This document shows positions 23,539 through 36,490 of a stretch of DNA of 64,000 bases, piece by piece. The notes beneath the pieces are model-generated. The model did no database searches and was not told where the DNA came from. It saw nothing but the letters and a program-made list of their open reading frames with translations. The stretch lies in contig NC_044996.1 in the NCBI RefSeq assembly GCF_008728515.1, positions 118,360,376 to 118,424,375 of the forward strand, read 5' to 3'. The DNA comes from Papio anubis (Eukaryota; Chordata; Mammalia; Primates; Cercopithecidae). Position numbers and translations under genes: made by a program. Position 1 is the first letter of the stretch. The number at the start of each line of letters is the position of its first letter.

Positions 23539-24455
23539 TTTCTTGTTTATCTTTTCTTCTTGTTTATTAAACCAAGTAACTCTTTCAGAATTTCCATTAC
23601 TGTGGATTTTTAAGGGTACATTTTTAAATTGTGTTTGTCTGGCATTGTCTTTGTTGCACCTTCATTTTGAGATATAGTTTTTCTAAGTTTGCAATTTTAG
23701 ATTAACTCTTATTTCTATCAGCAAATTTGGGATATTATTCACTGTTTCTGGGCAACCCAATATTTTCTTTTGAGAAGATAATTGCCAAGCTTTTAAAAAA
23801 TATTTTATAAAAGCATCCCTTCTCTATGTTCTCTATGCCTGCTTAGATGTTTCCTTTGCTTTTTCTATCCTTTATTTCAGTGTGATATTTGTAGATATAG
23901 ATTTCTTTATAATTTTTCATCTTGAGATAGGGTGCTCCTATGTGAGCATTTCTGTATTTCTTCACCACTAAAAGATTTCAGCATCATTTCTGTATTTTTC
24001 TAGTCTCATTCTTTCTCATTCCTTTTCTAAGACTCCTATGAGATGTATTAGACATCTCACTATAACTTCCATATCTCTTTTCTTCTATAATTTTAGTTTT
24101 CTGTGTAACATTTTAGAAAAAAGACTTCCTCTTTTCATTGCACAGCAGCACCAATTTTATCAAGTGTCTGTATGTTAACAGATTTGATCTGTTCTGTATT
24201 CTAACTGTCCATTCGTGTGTCAGTATCAATGTGCCTTATTTACAATTGCTTTATAATGATACTGATGTCCAAGAAACTTAGTCCTCCTAACTTATCCTTA
24301 TTGTTTCTATTGTGTTAAAAAACACGTCATAGTTGGCCACCTTAAGCATTTTTAATATACAATAATGTTAAGTATATTTACATTGTTCTGAAAGAGATCT
24401 CCAGAACTTTTTCAACTTAAATTTAAATTCCATACTACAGAATTTAAACTTCATA
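23539..24455 (-). mobile_element. Ancient L1-like fragments, antisense
   Basis: About 23540-24120 resembles an antisense HAL1/L1 ORF1-side region. About 24150-24330 resembles the ORF2 block around CCAGTACCACACTG. Diverged; boundaries uncertain. Confidence 0.5.
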
Positions 24456-26052
24456 CTCGTTAAACAACAATACCCGCTTTCTTCCTCCCCTAACCTCTGG
24501 TACTTTCTAGCTCTAAAAATCTGCCTATTTTAAGAAACTTCATATAAGTGTAATCATTTATTATTTATTCTTTTGAGGCTGGCTTATTTCATTTAACATA
24601 ATGTCCTCAAGGTTTATTTGTATTTTAGAATGCGGTAGAATTTCCCTACTTTTCAAGGCTGTATAATATTCCTGCATAAATAAAACACATTTTGCTCATC
24701 CAGTCCTCTATCGGTGGACATTTCAGTTGTTTCTACTTCATGGCTATTGTGATTACTGCCATTATAAACACAGGTGTAAAAATATCTCTTCAGGATTCTG
24801 CTTTCAGTTCATTTGACTCTATACCCAGAAGTGAGATTGTCACAAAATATGGCATTCTATTAATTGTTTGAGGAACCACCATTCTGTTTTCCAAAGCAGT
24901 TGCATAATTTTACATTTCTACCAACAGGCTACAAGGGTCACACAACTTCTCCATATCCCCACCAATACTTGTTATTTTCTATTTTGGGGGATAGTAGCTA
25001 TTTTAAATAGGTGTAGGATAAAATATCATTGTGGTTTTGATTTGCATTTTTTTGATGATTAGTGATATTTTGCATCTTTTCTTATGATTTTTGGCCATTT
25101 GTATATTATCTACTTAGAAATGTCTATTCGTGTCCTTTGCTCATTTTTCAAACAGGTTATTTGATATTTTTGTTATTGAGTTTTAGTAGTTGTTCATATA
25201 TTATAGAAATTAATTCCTTATCAGATACATAATTTGCAAATATTTTTCCCATTCTATTGGTTGCCTTTTTACTCTGTTAATTGTGTCCTTTTATTAGCAA
25301 AGGTTTTTTTTAAGTTTGAGATAGTCCCTTTTGTTTGCTTGCTTTTGTTTTTCTGTGCTTTCAGTTTCAAATGCAATAAATCATTGCCAAATGCAGTGTC
25401 ATGGAGCCTTTTCCCCTATGTTTTTTTCTAGGACTTTATAGTTTGGACTTTACATTTAGGTCTTTAATCCATTTTGATTTGTTTTTCATAAATGATGTAG
25501 GTCCAATGTCTTTCTTTTGCATATGGATATCTAGTTTTAAAAGCACCATTTGTTGAAGATATCATGCTTTTCCCATTGAGTAGTCTTGGCACTACTGTGG
25601 AAGATAATTTGACCATATACATGAGGGTTTATTTCTCGACTGCTTATTCTATTCTATTGTCCTACATATCTGTCATGATACCAGTACCACACTGATTTGA
25701 TTAGTGTAACTCTGCAATATGTTTTGAAATCTCAAAGCATGAGGCCTCCAGCTGTGTTTTAAATTTTTAAAACAATTTTAAAAATTGTTTTAGCTATTCA
25801 GAGTATTTTGAAATTGCATGTGAATTTTAGAATTTTCGATTTGCTAAAAAATTGCTGTTGAGATTTAATAGAGTTGCATTGAATCCATATATCACATTGG
25901 ATAGAATTGACATCTTAATATTAAGTCTTCCAACTCCCAAACATAAAATGTCCTTCCATTTATTTGAGTACACTTTAATTTCTTTCAGCAATGATTTGTA
26001 GTTTTCTGCATACAAGACATTAACCTTCTTAGTTAGGTTTCTTCTTAGGTAG
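24456..26052 (-). mobile_element. Old L1M, antisense (3'UTR to mid-ORF2)
   Basis: Antisense order: CCCCTAACCTCTGGTAC, GGCTATTGTGATTACTGCC, GAGGAACCACCATTCTGTTT, ATTGTGGTTTTGATTTGCAT, TTTCTTCTTAGG. It is interrupted by MADE1 at 26055 and a twin-primed L1 from about 26180, and resumes at 28425. Confidence 0.85.
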
Positions 26053-26054
26053 TA

Positions 26055-26133
26055 TTAGGTTGGTGTAAAAGTAATTGTATTTTTTCCACTGAAAGTAGTG
26101 GCAAAAACTGCAATTACTTTTGTGCCAACCTAA
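26055..26133 (+). mobile_element. MADE1 mariner-type miniature element (miR-548-like hairpin)
   Basis: A 79-bp near-palindrome from TTAGGTTGGTGTAAAAGTAA to TTACTTTTGTGCCAACCTAA, flanked by TA on both sides (26053-26054, 26134-26135). This is the diagnostic MADE1 structure. The two 37-bp terminal repeats can pair through almost the whole element. MADE1 copies gave rise to the primate miR-548 family; whether this copy is transcribed or processed is unknown. The orientation is arbitrary. Confidence 0.95.
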
Positions 26134-26179
26134 TATATTCATTTAAAAGCTATTTCAAATGAAATTTTTTTTCTGTTTC

Positions 26180-28424
26180 TTTTTCTTTTAAACTTTTAAG
26201 TTTAGGGGTATGTGTGCAGGATGTGTAGGTTTGTTACATAGGTAAACATGTGTCATGGGGTTTCTTGTACTAACTATTTTATCACCTAGTACACGTTAGT
26301 TATTTTTCGATGCTCTCCCTCCTCCCACCCTACACCTTTCAATAAGCCCCAGTGTGTGTTGTTTCCTTCTATGTGTCCACATATTTTCATCATTTAGCTC
26401 CCACTTATAAATGAAAACATGCAGTATGTGGTTTTCTCTTCCTGTGTTAGTTTGCTAAGGATAATGTCCTCCAGCTCCACCCATGTCTCTGCAAAGGACA
26501 TGATCTCATTCTTCTTTTATGGCTGCATAGTAGTCCATACTGTATATGTACCACATTTTCTTTACCTAGTCTATCATTGATGGGCATTTGAGTTGATTCC
26601 ATGTCTTTGCTAATGTGAATAGTGCTGCAGTGAACATATACATGCATGTGTCTTTATAATTGGAGGATTTATATCCCTTTTGGTACATGCCCAGTAATGG
26701 ATTGCTAGGTCAAATGGTATTTCTGCCTCTAGGTCTTTAAGGAATCAGCACACTGCCTTCCACAATGGTTGGACTAATTTACACTCCCACCAATAGTGTA
26801 TAACATTCCTTTTTCTCCACAACCTCGCAAGCTTCTCTTATTTTTTTACTTTTTAATGATAGCCATTCTGACTGGTGTGACATGGTGTCTTATTTTGGTT
26901 CTGATTTGCATTTCTCTAATAATCAGTATGTTGAGCTTTTCTTCATATGCTTGTTGGCTACATGTATGTCTTCTTTTGAAATGTGTCCATTCATGTCCTT
27001 TTCCCCACTTTTTAATGAGGTCGTTTGTTTTTTTTCTTTTAAATTTGTTTAAGTTCCTTATAGATCCTGGATATTAGACCTTTGTCAGATGCATAGTTTG
27101 CAAAATTTCTCTCCCATTCTATAGGTTGTCTGTTTATTCTGATGATAGCTTGTTTTGCTGTGCAGAAGCTCTTTAGTTTAATTAGATCACATATGTCAAT
27201 TTTTGCTTTTGTTGCAATTACTTTTGGCATCTTTGTCATGAAATCTTGGCACGCCTCTATGTCCTACATGGTATTCCCTAGGTTGTCTTTTAGGGATTTT
27301 ATAGTTTTGGGTTTTACATATAAATCTTTAATCTATCTTGAGTTAATTTTTGTATATGATGTACAGAAGGGATCCTTGACACCTATACCCTCCCAGGACT
27401 GAACCAGGAAGAAATTTAATCCCTGAACAGACCGATAATGAGTTCTGAAATTGAGGCAGTAATAAAAAGCCTATCAACCAAAAAAAAAAGGCCAGGACCA
27501 GATTGATTCACAGCTGAATTCTACCAGATGTACAAAGAAGAGCTGGTACCACTCCTACTGAAACTATTCCAAAAATGTGAGGAGGTGAGACTCCTTCCTG
27601 TCTCATTCTGAGGGTCAACATCATCCTGATGCCAAAACCTGGCAGAGATACAACAACAAAAAAATACTTGAGACCAATATCCTTGATGAATATCAGTGTA
27701 AAAATCATCAACAAAATAATAGCAGACCGAATCCAGCAGCACATCAAAAAGCTTATCCACCACAATCAAGTAGGCTTCATCCCTGGGGTACAAGGTTGGT
27801 TCAACATATGCAAATCAATACACATAAACAGAACTAAAGACAAAATCCACATGATTATCTCAATAGATGCAGAAAAGGCTTTCAATACAATTCAGTATAC
27901 CTTTATGTTAAAAAAATCTAATAAGCTAGATATTGAAGAAACATACCTCAAAATAATAAGAGCCATTTATGGTAAACCCACAGCTAATATCATACTGAAT
28001 GGGTGGAAGCTGAAAGAATTTCCCTTGAAAAGTGGCACAAGACAAGGATGCCCTCTCTTATCACTCCTATTCAACATAGTATTGGAAGTTCTGGCCAGAG
28101 CAGTTAGACATGAGAAAGAAATAAAGGGCATCCAAACAGGAGAGAGATGAAGTCAGACTATCCCTGTTTACAGATAACATGATCCTATATCTAGAAAACC
28201 TCATCGTCTCAGCCCAAAAGCTTCTAAGCTGATAAGCAACTTCAGCAAAGTCTCAGGATACAAAATCAATGTGCAAAAATCTCTAACATTCCTATATACC
28301 AACAGCAGGCAAGCCGAGAGCCAAATCACAAATGAGCTCCCATTCCCAATTACTACAAAGAGAATAAAATACCTAGGAATACAACTAACAAGGGAAGTGA
28401 AAGATGTATACAAGAAAATTGTTT
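26180..28424 (-). mobile_element. L1 (L1PA/L1PB age) with 5' inversion
   Basis: 26180-27381 is antisense L1 3'UTR and ORF2 C-terminal sequence. 27382-28424 is ORF2 in sense orientation, spanning the region before the RT to beyond the RT core. Part of ORF2 between the two is missing. The host L1M flanks it on both sides, with AAATGAAATT on the left and AAGAAAATT on the right as a decayed target duplication. This is the twin-priming signature, the second in this window. Confidence 0.88.
27382..28424 (+). pseudogene. Inverted L1 ORF2 reverse-transcriptase segment
   Basis: The plus-strand frame at 27629-28150 encodes RT fingers and palm: YLRPISLMNISVKIINKIIA, HHNQVGFIPGVQGWFN, IISIDAEKAFN (first catalytic Asp present) and SGTRQGCPLLSLLFNIVLE. 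A frameshift and stop follow near 28148, before the catalytic ADD box (seen as ACAGATAACATG, i.e. altered). Inactive. Confidence 0.88.
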
Positions 28425-28655
28425 CTTAATTTCGTTTTCTGATTATTCGTTGTTACTGTATAAAATGCAATTCATTTTTGCGTATTGATTTTGATTTTTA
28501 TCCTGTATCTTTTTCTGAATATATTAGTTCTAACAGTTGTATGCGTGTGTTTGTCCATGTGTGTGTCATCTTTAGGGTTTTCTACATAAATGATCATGTT
28601 ATCTACGAACAGAGATAATTTACATCTTCTTTTTCAGTTTGTCAGTTGGAACCCT
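28425..28655 (-). mobile_element. Old L1M, antisense (continuation)
   Basis: Resumes the host L1M of 24456-26179 after the insertion, with GTATTGATTTTGATTTTTAT and GGGTTTTCTACATAAATGAT in the expected order. Confidence 0.75.
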
Positions 28656-29716
28656 GCCTGAGATTGGATGATGGAACATATATACATGGCTTCTACATGT
28701 GGCCTAGTCTTGCTTATAACCTAATAGCTAGAGTTATAAGGATGATCATCTGCAGAGAGAGATAGGGAGAGAGATAGTGCATTCAGGAGAAAGTATCACC
28801 TATTTCTAGAGTAGACTCAGAAGTCATATAGCATCACTTATTCCTTCAGTTCCACTTTATTTATAAGAAATGTATCACTAAGGTTAATACATAAACTGAA
28901 GCAGAATTAGACTCCAACTTTTGATAAGAGGATTTTAAACATGTAAAATTACCACACGTCATATATTTTAACAAGAGAAAAGGATAAAGAGTATAGTTAA
29001 ATGTATAGATGTTACGGCATGAAGTTAAGGGATACCTCACAAAATTGTATTTATTTCACTGATGATTTAGAGAGAAAGTCACCTGTTGAGAATGTAGAGG
29101 GAGGTGGCAGTTCCAGAGCTTAGGTGTTTGTTGAAGTACTGAGAAATTGATATTAAAAACTGGGAAAGAATTTGAAGCATAAATTGGAAGTGATAATATT
29201 GCCCAGTTATTTGGGAATTTCTTAGTGGTGTTTATTAAGCATAACTCTTTAGAACTAAACAGATTACAAGTCCAAGATAGAGACTACAGCCAATTAGTGC
29301 AGGTATTTCTTCAGGATTTATGAATGTGTAGACATCTGAATAAGGTTGATGATAGAGAATACAGAGACAAATACGGAAACCAAACAATAAGGCTGAAGCT
29401 AGAAACAAAAAAGGAAGGAAACTAAGTGGAATAGAGTATCAATGCTGAACACCAATTTGGGACAGAAACACTGTGGTGAATTTCCAGAAGTGATCCAAGA
29501 ATAATGCAGAGTTCAGAACTTGCTATCCATTGTTGTTTGGTGTCTAGTCAGATAGAAAGACCTGAACTGTTGTGTCTGCTAAATTCCAATGTAGTCCTTA
29601 ACATTAATCTAAACTGAATCAACAAAATTAGGAATCAGTTCATCAAACATAGTGAGGAGATATATACATATATATATATAATCAGTTATATATAGCAGGA
29701 CATTATATGTGTATGT

Positions 29717-29740
29717 CTGTGTGTGTGTGTGTGTGTGTGT
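29717..29740. repeat. (TG)n microsatellite
   Basis: About 12 TG units; a (CA)n array with the opposite motif follows at 29819-29858. Confidence 0.95.
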
Positions 29741-29818
29741 ATTACAGTTCTATAATATTATAAGAGGCCTTATTTCTGTCTTTGGAGTTTGAACCCTTCC
29801 CTCCTACTCACTAGCTAC

Positions 29819-29858
29819 CTACACATACACACACACACACACACACGCACACATACAA
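29819..29858. repeat. (CA)n microsatellite
   Basis: CA units with an interrupting CG and CATA. Confidence 0.95.
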
Positions 29859-30647
29859 AGGAGAAGTATGAGTATTCTAAGGATCTCTTACAATGAATAT
29901 TATATTTTCCTGAGGCTATATGATAATGAGAATTTGCCTGAATCTATGTAACATTCCCTTATTATCATTGACTGTTGGGGAAAATATGCAATAGGAAAAA
30001 CAAGGAGCCAAATCAAGAATAAATTACTACAGTTATCTTAGCTAGGATCAACAAACTGAAAAAGAGAAGAGTAGAAAAAGAGTCAAAGACTAACATGCTG
30101 ATTATTCCCTGTTCCAGTGCAAAAAGACAGTGGCTACTAGAGTAAACAGACCTAGATATTCTTTGGTATATAATGCTTAATTAAATTCAATGTATTTCAT
30201 AGTTTGAGAAACCTATAGGAATTGTAGTGGTCAACAAGTTAATAAAAATTATTCATAATTCAACTTTATCTGTTATATCAGCAAACGTTTATATATATTT
30301 CTAAATGTGACACACAATGTTTTACATTCTCCTTTTTTCATTGGAAACTAAAGAGGACTTTAAAAACACTTCACTTTGGGCTATTTATCATATTTCAATA
30401 TACATATCTGGATAAATTGCCATTTTCACATTTATGCATTTTAACATTTTATGCCTCTTGGGAAAGTTCAACAAAATATTTTCTGACTTAAAAATATTGC
30501 TTTAATTTTCCTGTGTAGCTTATGGTAATGTTTTATTGTTTCATTGTCACATAAAATCTACCTTTATATTCTTATAATGTTGTGTATATGCATTTTCAGA
30601 TGTCTAGTGACAAAAACAAAATGTTGGCCAACACTACTAAGCAGAAT

Positions 30648-30790
30648 GAGCTGGAAAGTTAGAGTCATCACTTAGTTATACTTTGTGACTTCAAACAAGT
30701 TTTAAAAGGTTTGTGCTTTATTTTTCTCACCTATACAATGAGCATACTAAAACTAGCCCTTCTTATTTTATAATATCATAAAAATTAAAA
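30648..30790 (+). mobile_element. MIR SINE fragment
   Basis: MIR pattern: TTGTGACTTCAAACAAGTTT, then TTTTTCTCACCTATACAATGAG and an AT-rich downstream part. Confidence 0.65.
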
Positions 30791-30816
30791 ACAATAATAC
30801 ATGTAAAAGATGTCTT

Positions 30817-31258
30817 TCTTAGTCTGTTTTGTGCTGTTATAACAGAGAAGAGGTTTATTTATCTCACAGTTCTGGTGGCTGGATAGTCTAACAGCCTGGT
30901 GCTGGAATCTGCTTGGCTTTCTGGTGAGGGACATGTAATGCATCAAGCGTGGTGGAATAATGGAAAGGCAAGTGGATGTGGGCAAAGAAGAAGGGGAACC
31001 AAGGAAGCTGACCTACTTTATAACAACCTAGTCCCGTGGGAACTAATCTATTCCTTTGAGAATTAATCTAGTCTGTTTCGCCAGAGCGAGAACTCACTCA
31101 CTACCACAAGAATAGTACAAATCTACTCACAAAAGATCCACCCCATGACTCGAGCACCTCCCTCTAGGCCCCAGCTGCCAACCCTGCTGCACTGCCAACC
31201 AAACTTTAACATGAGTTTTCATGGGCATAAACCACATAACCGCATCCAAACCATGCCA
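30817..31258 (-). mobile_element. MaLR-type LTR, antisense
   Basis: Begins TTAGTCTGTTTTGTGCTG (the antisense LTR 3' end) and continues with GGTTTATTTATCTCACAG, GAACTCACTCACTACCAC and CACCTCCCTCTAGGCCCCAG. It ends CCAAACCATGCCA. MST/MLT1-like; subfamily uncertain. Confidence 0.7.
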
Positions 31259-31270
31259 ATATTTTTTTTT

Positions 31271-31287
31271 GTGTGTGTGTGTGTGTG

Positions 31288-31290
<3 letters not shown>
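31271..31290. repeat. (GT)n microsatellite at Alu tail
   Basis: Ten GT units lie between the LTR and the Alu poly-T (31292-31320), probably born in the Alu tail. Confidence 0.9.
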
Positions 31291-31320
<30 letters not shown>

Positions 31321-31601
31321 GAGACAGAGTCTTACTCTGTCATCCAGGGGCTGGAGTGCAGTGGTGTGATCTTGGCTCACTGCAACTTTCGTCTCCCGGG
31401 TTCAAGCTGTTCTCCTGCCTCAGCCTCCTGAGTAGCTGGGACTGCAGGTGCCTACCACCATGCCCGGCTAATTTTTGTATTTTTAGTAGAGACGGGGTTT
31501 CACCATATTGGCCAGGCTGGTCTCGAACTCCTGACCTTGTGATCCACCCGCCTTGGCCTCCCAAAGTGCTGGGACTACAGGCGTGCACCACTGCATCTGG
31601 C
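31291..31601 (-). mobile_element. Alu (AluSx-like), antisense
   Basis: Poly-T, complete right and left monomers, ending CACTGCATCTGGCC. CCAATATTT occurs on both sides (about 31254 and 31604), a short target duplication. Confidence 0.92.
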
Positions 31602-31639
31602 CACCAATATTTGTATATTTTAATGTTCTTTTAAAATAG

Positions 31640-33439
31640 AAGTAATATTTTCATAGATAATAAGTAGAACTATTTAAGATAATAAATAAAATATGAGAAG
31701 GTAAAATTTTAAGTCAGATAAAAGATTTTTCAGTGCACAAATAAATGTTGAGTTAAAAGTCAAAGTGAAGGTATTGCTTAACTTGTTTTCTTAACAGAGC
31801 ATATAGAAAACAGTTTATCTAACTTGCTTCTCTGAAATTTCCTAAAAGCAACAGATACCAACTAGTTTGCCTTGAATTCTATGCCCATTCCTCTTTTTCA
31901 TTAATAGATAGCAGACGCCCATGTAGCTGATTCTTGTTCAAGAAGTCAGAGACTACTCTGGCTCATATAAACCATGCAAAGATGTTTGACCTCATATGAC
32001 TACCAGCATCATGGGAGCAGGTTCATGGTATCTTTTGACTGCTCTCTCCCACACATTATTAGAAGCCCCTCCCAATAAATCTACACCTTTATCAACATAA
32101 CAACAACACCCCATAATAAGTCAATGATGTGTTAGGGAGGTTTGCAGTTAGAAGATGCGTGTCCTCAGTTATCTCCTACAAATCACCATATTTATTATAA
32201 GCAATTTTTTCCTACTTATAAGCAATTTTACTCTAACCTGTCTCAGGATTATATTAAGAGGGTGGAGAGGTAATGAATCTTTCCCTATATAATATATAAA
32301 ATAAATGTCACTGAAGACTCTTAAGTAAGATTAGAAAACAAAATATTTCTATATGAGTAGAGGCAGGGGCATTCTCAATAATAAACTTTTAAAAATAAGA
32401 ATATGAGGGATAAAATTAAGGAAGCCCTAGAAAGTCTCTAACTCTCATGCTTGCAACTCAAAGCAGTTTACTAGAATTCTATTTAAGCTTTAGAAATCCA
32501 AAATAGCTTTCTGGTTATTCTTCCCATGGTCGAATGAGAACATTGATAATACTGGCTAAATGCTGAGACCATGCTTTTCTTTGTCATCATTTCAGGGGCT
32601 TTGCAGTTAATCACAGCAACAAACCTACACAGCCAGTACTTTTAGTACCCCAGTACTTTCCATAAGCACCCCGAGGCTCAATGATATAAAGTCATTTTAT
32701 TCATGTAACTTGTTTATTGAAGAATTTTAATTGAGAAGAATATAAGTAATTACTGCCTGAAATAAAAGATTATTAATACCCTGTTCTCTTAATAATATTT
32801 TCCGCACCTTCAATTGAATCTCGTTTACATCTTCTTTCCCAGTGCAGGTTTGGTAGAGGACCCTGACTGCTTATAGTGGTTGAAGTAGCAAGATCATCTT
32901 GTGGGCATCTACTACCCCTATCTCCAACTCTCTTCAATAGTCAGAGAGTTGACATGAGAAAGAAAAGGTCTTTTTATTTAACTGACAGTGGTTATAATTC
33001 CCTCTCCTTTCTTGCTTATTACTGCTTCTTTGGTTGGTGCTAATTGATATCTTTGTGGCAAGTATTCAAAAGCAGTCTTTCTGTGGAGGCACATCCTTAA
33101 GGGATTCTTGATCCACAATTCCTTGGATTTCTAATTTTGTTGGTTCAGTTTGGATTAATATTAAAGACTGCACTGGAATCTTTCAGAGTCAAGTCCGGTC
33201 TTTTTATGACAATGGACTCCAAAGAACGATGGAAAGCAAGCCCTGAGCTCTTTATTTCTTTTAAATGAGTTTTTCTAGCAATTTATCACACTGCTTCTTT
33301 CCACCATTGGCCCTAAGCCTTGATATGCTATACCATTTTCCTTTCCTTTTTATTTCTAGCATAAGCTCATGAAAGTTGTCAGAATCAAAATGAAATCACT
33401 TGTATCAAATCCTAACAAAAATAAATAAATAATTCCAGG
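31640..33439. other. Unassigned stretch
   Basis: No gene recognised. 32585-32705 weakly resembles an antisense MIR (CCCGAGGCTCAATGATATAA). The rest is undetermined. Confidence 0.4.
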
Positions 33440-33900
33440 AGGCTGAGGAGGGCCCTTATGCATACATCTTTATGGTAAAAACCATTACAAAGACTCTCCA
33501 AAGAGCTCTTATACACACATGCCTGTAATGAGAACTTTTGCCAAGGACTTTCTAAACTGCAGCTTGCTGCATGAGTCACAAGGATAGCCAGCCGGATACA
33601 CAAAAAAGCTTGCCTGATACATTCTCTCTACTAATGAACTGGCATCAACTACTGTGATAAGACCCTGTAACCAGTACTCTCTTTGTTTCAGAGAAAATTG
33701 TCTTTCTTTTGCCTTTAAAATATCATCCCCTTGCCTTAACCCCTTTGAATATGCATATGTTCCCCATAGCCTATATATCCTGATTTTCAAATCCCCTGCA
33801 CACTCTCAAATAAACTCAATATCACAGGAGAATCTCTGTGATTTAGGTTGACAAGCCTTGCTATTTGATTTCCTGCATTTGTCTCTGTACTATCATGGCC
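33440..33900 (+). mobile_element. Probable ERV1-type LTR
   Basis: LTR-like layout: TATATA at about 33771 and AATAAA at 33809-33814, followed by CAGGAGAATCTCTGTGATTT. Upstream phrases such as GATAGCCAGCCGGATACAC resemble class I LTRs. The exact ends and family are not established. Confidence 0.45.
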
Positions 33901-35114
33901 TTTGTTCAGACACACACTCCCATTAATCTTGGATAGATAACCCGTGCTAATTGCCTACACTCCCCATCCTTGAGCTTTAACCTGGATACTTCCAAGGAGT
34001 ACAGTACACCTGAATGATTTGCCTCCAATTCTCTTCAATCACTCATACTTACTCCAAACCCAAATCCTAGCTCCTACCATAAGAGCATTCCACAGAGTTC
34101 CTAAAGTTACCTTGAACGACAGACTGCCAGCCATCTTGGGAAAGATACCAGCAAGATGGCACAAACCCAATTACCTGACCTGGTGTTCACTTGCCATCCA
34201 AAACAGGGAATCCAGGCTGATTTATTGTCTCTGCCTCTCTATGACCTGACAACTCTCCTTTTTACTTCCCTACTTGCATAAACACATGGACAGATTAGTG
34301 AACCTGATCCATTAGCAGACATCAAAGTGGTTAATAGAAAGACAATGTCCTCCTTTGTAATATACTTTCAATCTCCGTCAGTGATTCCCTTTGAACTTTT
34401 TCCTTTTATATGGCCTCAAATTTGGGAAATAACCTTTCATCATACTTTGTTTTCACTCCTGTTACATAGAAACCACTCCAAAAGCTAGTGGCAGAAAACA
34501 GCAATTTTTAAACAGTTTTTGTCTAAGTTGGCCAGACATGGTGGCAGGTGGGTGGAATCACCTGAAGGTCTCTTAATTCATATGACCAGCAGTTAATGCT
34601 GTAAAGCTGGGGCTGTAAGCCAGAGCACCTACATTAGGACTCTCCATGTGGCCTGAAATTCATCACAGCATGGTGGCCTCAGAATTTTTACATGGTGGCT
34701 CAGTGATCCAAATGCAAGTAGACAAGGCAAATAGCTAGGGAGAACCAGACAGAAGTTCCATGGCTTTTTTTTTTTTTTTTTTTTTTGCCATGAAAGTTCT
34801 GCTGTTTCACTTCTGCCACATTCTACTGGTTATAAGCAAGTCACTGAGGTCAGTCAGCTCAGATTCAAGGAAATTAACATCTCAATGGGAGGAGTGTCAA
34901 AGAATCTGCAGATATGTTTTAAAATCATCACAGTCAACAATTCTGACATTTTCTACCCCATATCTCCATGCCTAAGACTTTTTTATACAGACCAGAAGAA
35001 AGAATGGATTTAGATAGTGCCTAGAGGTACTGGGTCAGCTTGGCTTGGCAATCACTTAAGGTCCCCAAGAGGAAGTGTGTGGCCCCAGGTTTAGGCAGTC
35101 CTCTTTAGGATTCA
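33901..35114. other. Unassigned stretch
   Basis: May include ERV internal sequence after the LTR-like segment (33900-34260), unproven. A poly-T run is at 34767-34786. Confidence 0.35.
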
Positions 35115-36490
35115 GAGTACTTATTTATTTTTAAAATATTTTTATTTATCAGTTTTATTGAAATAGAATTCTAATACCATGTAATTAACTCATTTGAAGC
35201 ATACAATTCAATGGTTTTACATTCACACAATTATGCAGTCATCACCACAATCAATCTTGTAACATTTTCATCACTCCAAAAAGAAACCATATACCCATTA
35301 GCAGTCACTCCCTATTACTCCCAATCCCAGCTCCTGGAAACCACTAATCTATTCTGTCTCTAAAGATTTGCATTTTCTGGCTATTTGATGTAATTGGCAT
35401 CATATAGTATGTGGTATTTTCTAACTGACTTCTTTCACTTAGCTTAATGTTTTCAGGGTTTCTCCCTGTTGTAGCCTGTGTCAGCACTCTTACTTTTTAT
35501 GACAGAATAATGTCCCATTATATGGATATATAACACTTTGTTTATCCATTCATCTGTTTGTGGACAGTTGGGTTGTTTCCAGTTTTTAGCTATTATGAAC
35601 AATTCTGCTATGAACATTCAAGTACGAGTTTTTGTGTAGACATATGATTTCATTTATTTTGGGTATATACTTAGGAGTGGAATTGCTGGGTCATATAGTA
35701 ACTCTATATTTAATTTTTTAGAAATTGCCAGAGGGTTTTCCACAGCAGCTGCATCATTTTGCATTCTCACCAGCAGTAGATGAGGGTCCAGTTTATCCAT
35801 GTTCTCACCAAAACTTGTTATTATATTTCTTTTTGATTATAGCTATCCTAGCAGGTGTGAAGTGGCATTTTATTTTGGTTTTCATTTGCCTTTTCGAGAT
35901 GGTTAATGATTTTGAGTATTTTATTACATTCTTATTGGCCATTTATTTATCTTCTTTCAAGAAATGTCTATTTAAATATTTTGATCATTTTGAACTAGTT
36001 CATTTGTTCTGTTTTGTTTATAATTATTGAGTTATAAGAGTTCGTGTATGCTGAAGCCAGTTCCCTATCAAGCATATGATTAGCATTTTGTCCCATATTG
36101 TCGTTGTCACTTCACTTTCTCTATGATGCACTTTCAAGCACAAACATTTTAATTTTGATGACATCCATTTTATGTGTTTGTTTTCTTTTGTCATTTACAC
36201 TTTTGGTGTCATGTATAAGAAACCATTTCCTAATTCAAGGTCACCAATGTTCAATTCTGTTTTCTTCTAAGAGTTCTATAGTTTCACGTTTTATATTTAG
36301 GTCTATCATCCATTTTATATTTGAGTATGGATGTCTAATTCTCTCAGGACCATTAGTTGAAAAAAGGTATTCTTTCCACTATTGTTAAATTATCATGGCA
36401 CCCTTAACAAATATCAATTGACTATAATATAAGGGTGCACTGGTGGACTCTACATTTTACTCCAATAATCTATACTTACTTATTTCTCTT
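35115..36490 (-). mobile_element. Old L1 (L1MC/L1ME-like) 3' part, antisense
   Basis: Antisense 3'UTR to ORF2 order: GAAACCACTAATCTATTCTG, GGGTATATACTTAGGAGTGG, CAGCTGCATCATTTTGCATT, CTCTCAGGACCATTAGTTGA. The long plus-strand frames here are antisense shadows. Confidence 0.85.

Larger units (their letters stand above)
28656..30647. other. Unassigned stretch with microsatellites
   Basis: No gene or named repeat seen. (AT)n-rich at 29660-29695, (TG)n at 29717-29740 and (CA)n at 29819-29858. Confidence 0.45.

Noticed and set aside
27629..28150. 173-codon plus-strand ORF with reverse-transcriptase motifs
   Set aside because: It is the inverted ORF2 part of a twin-primed L1, with a frameshift before the catalytic ADD box; not a retron or domesticated RT.
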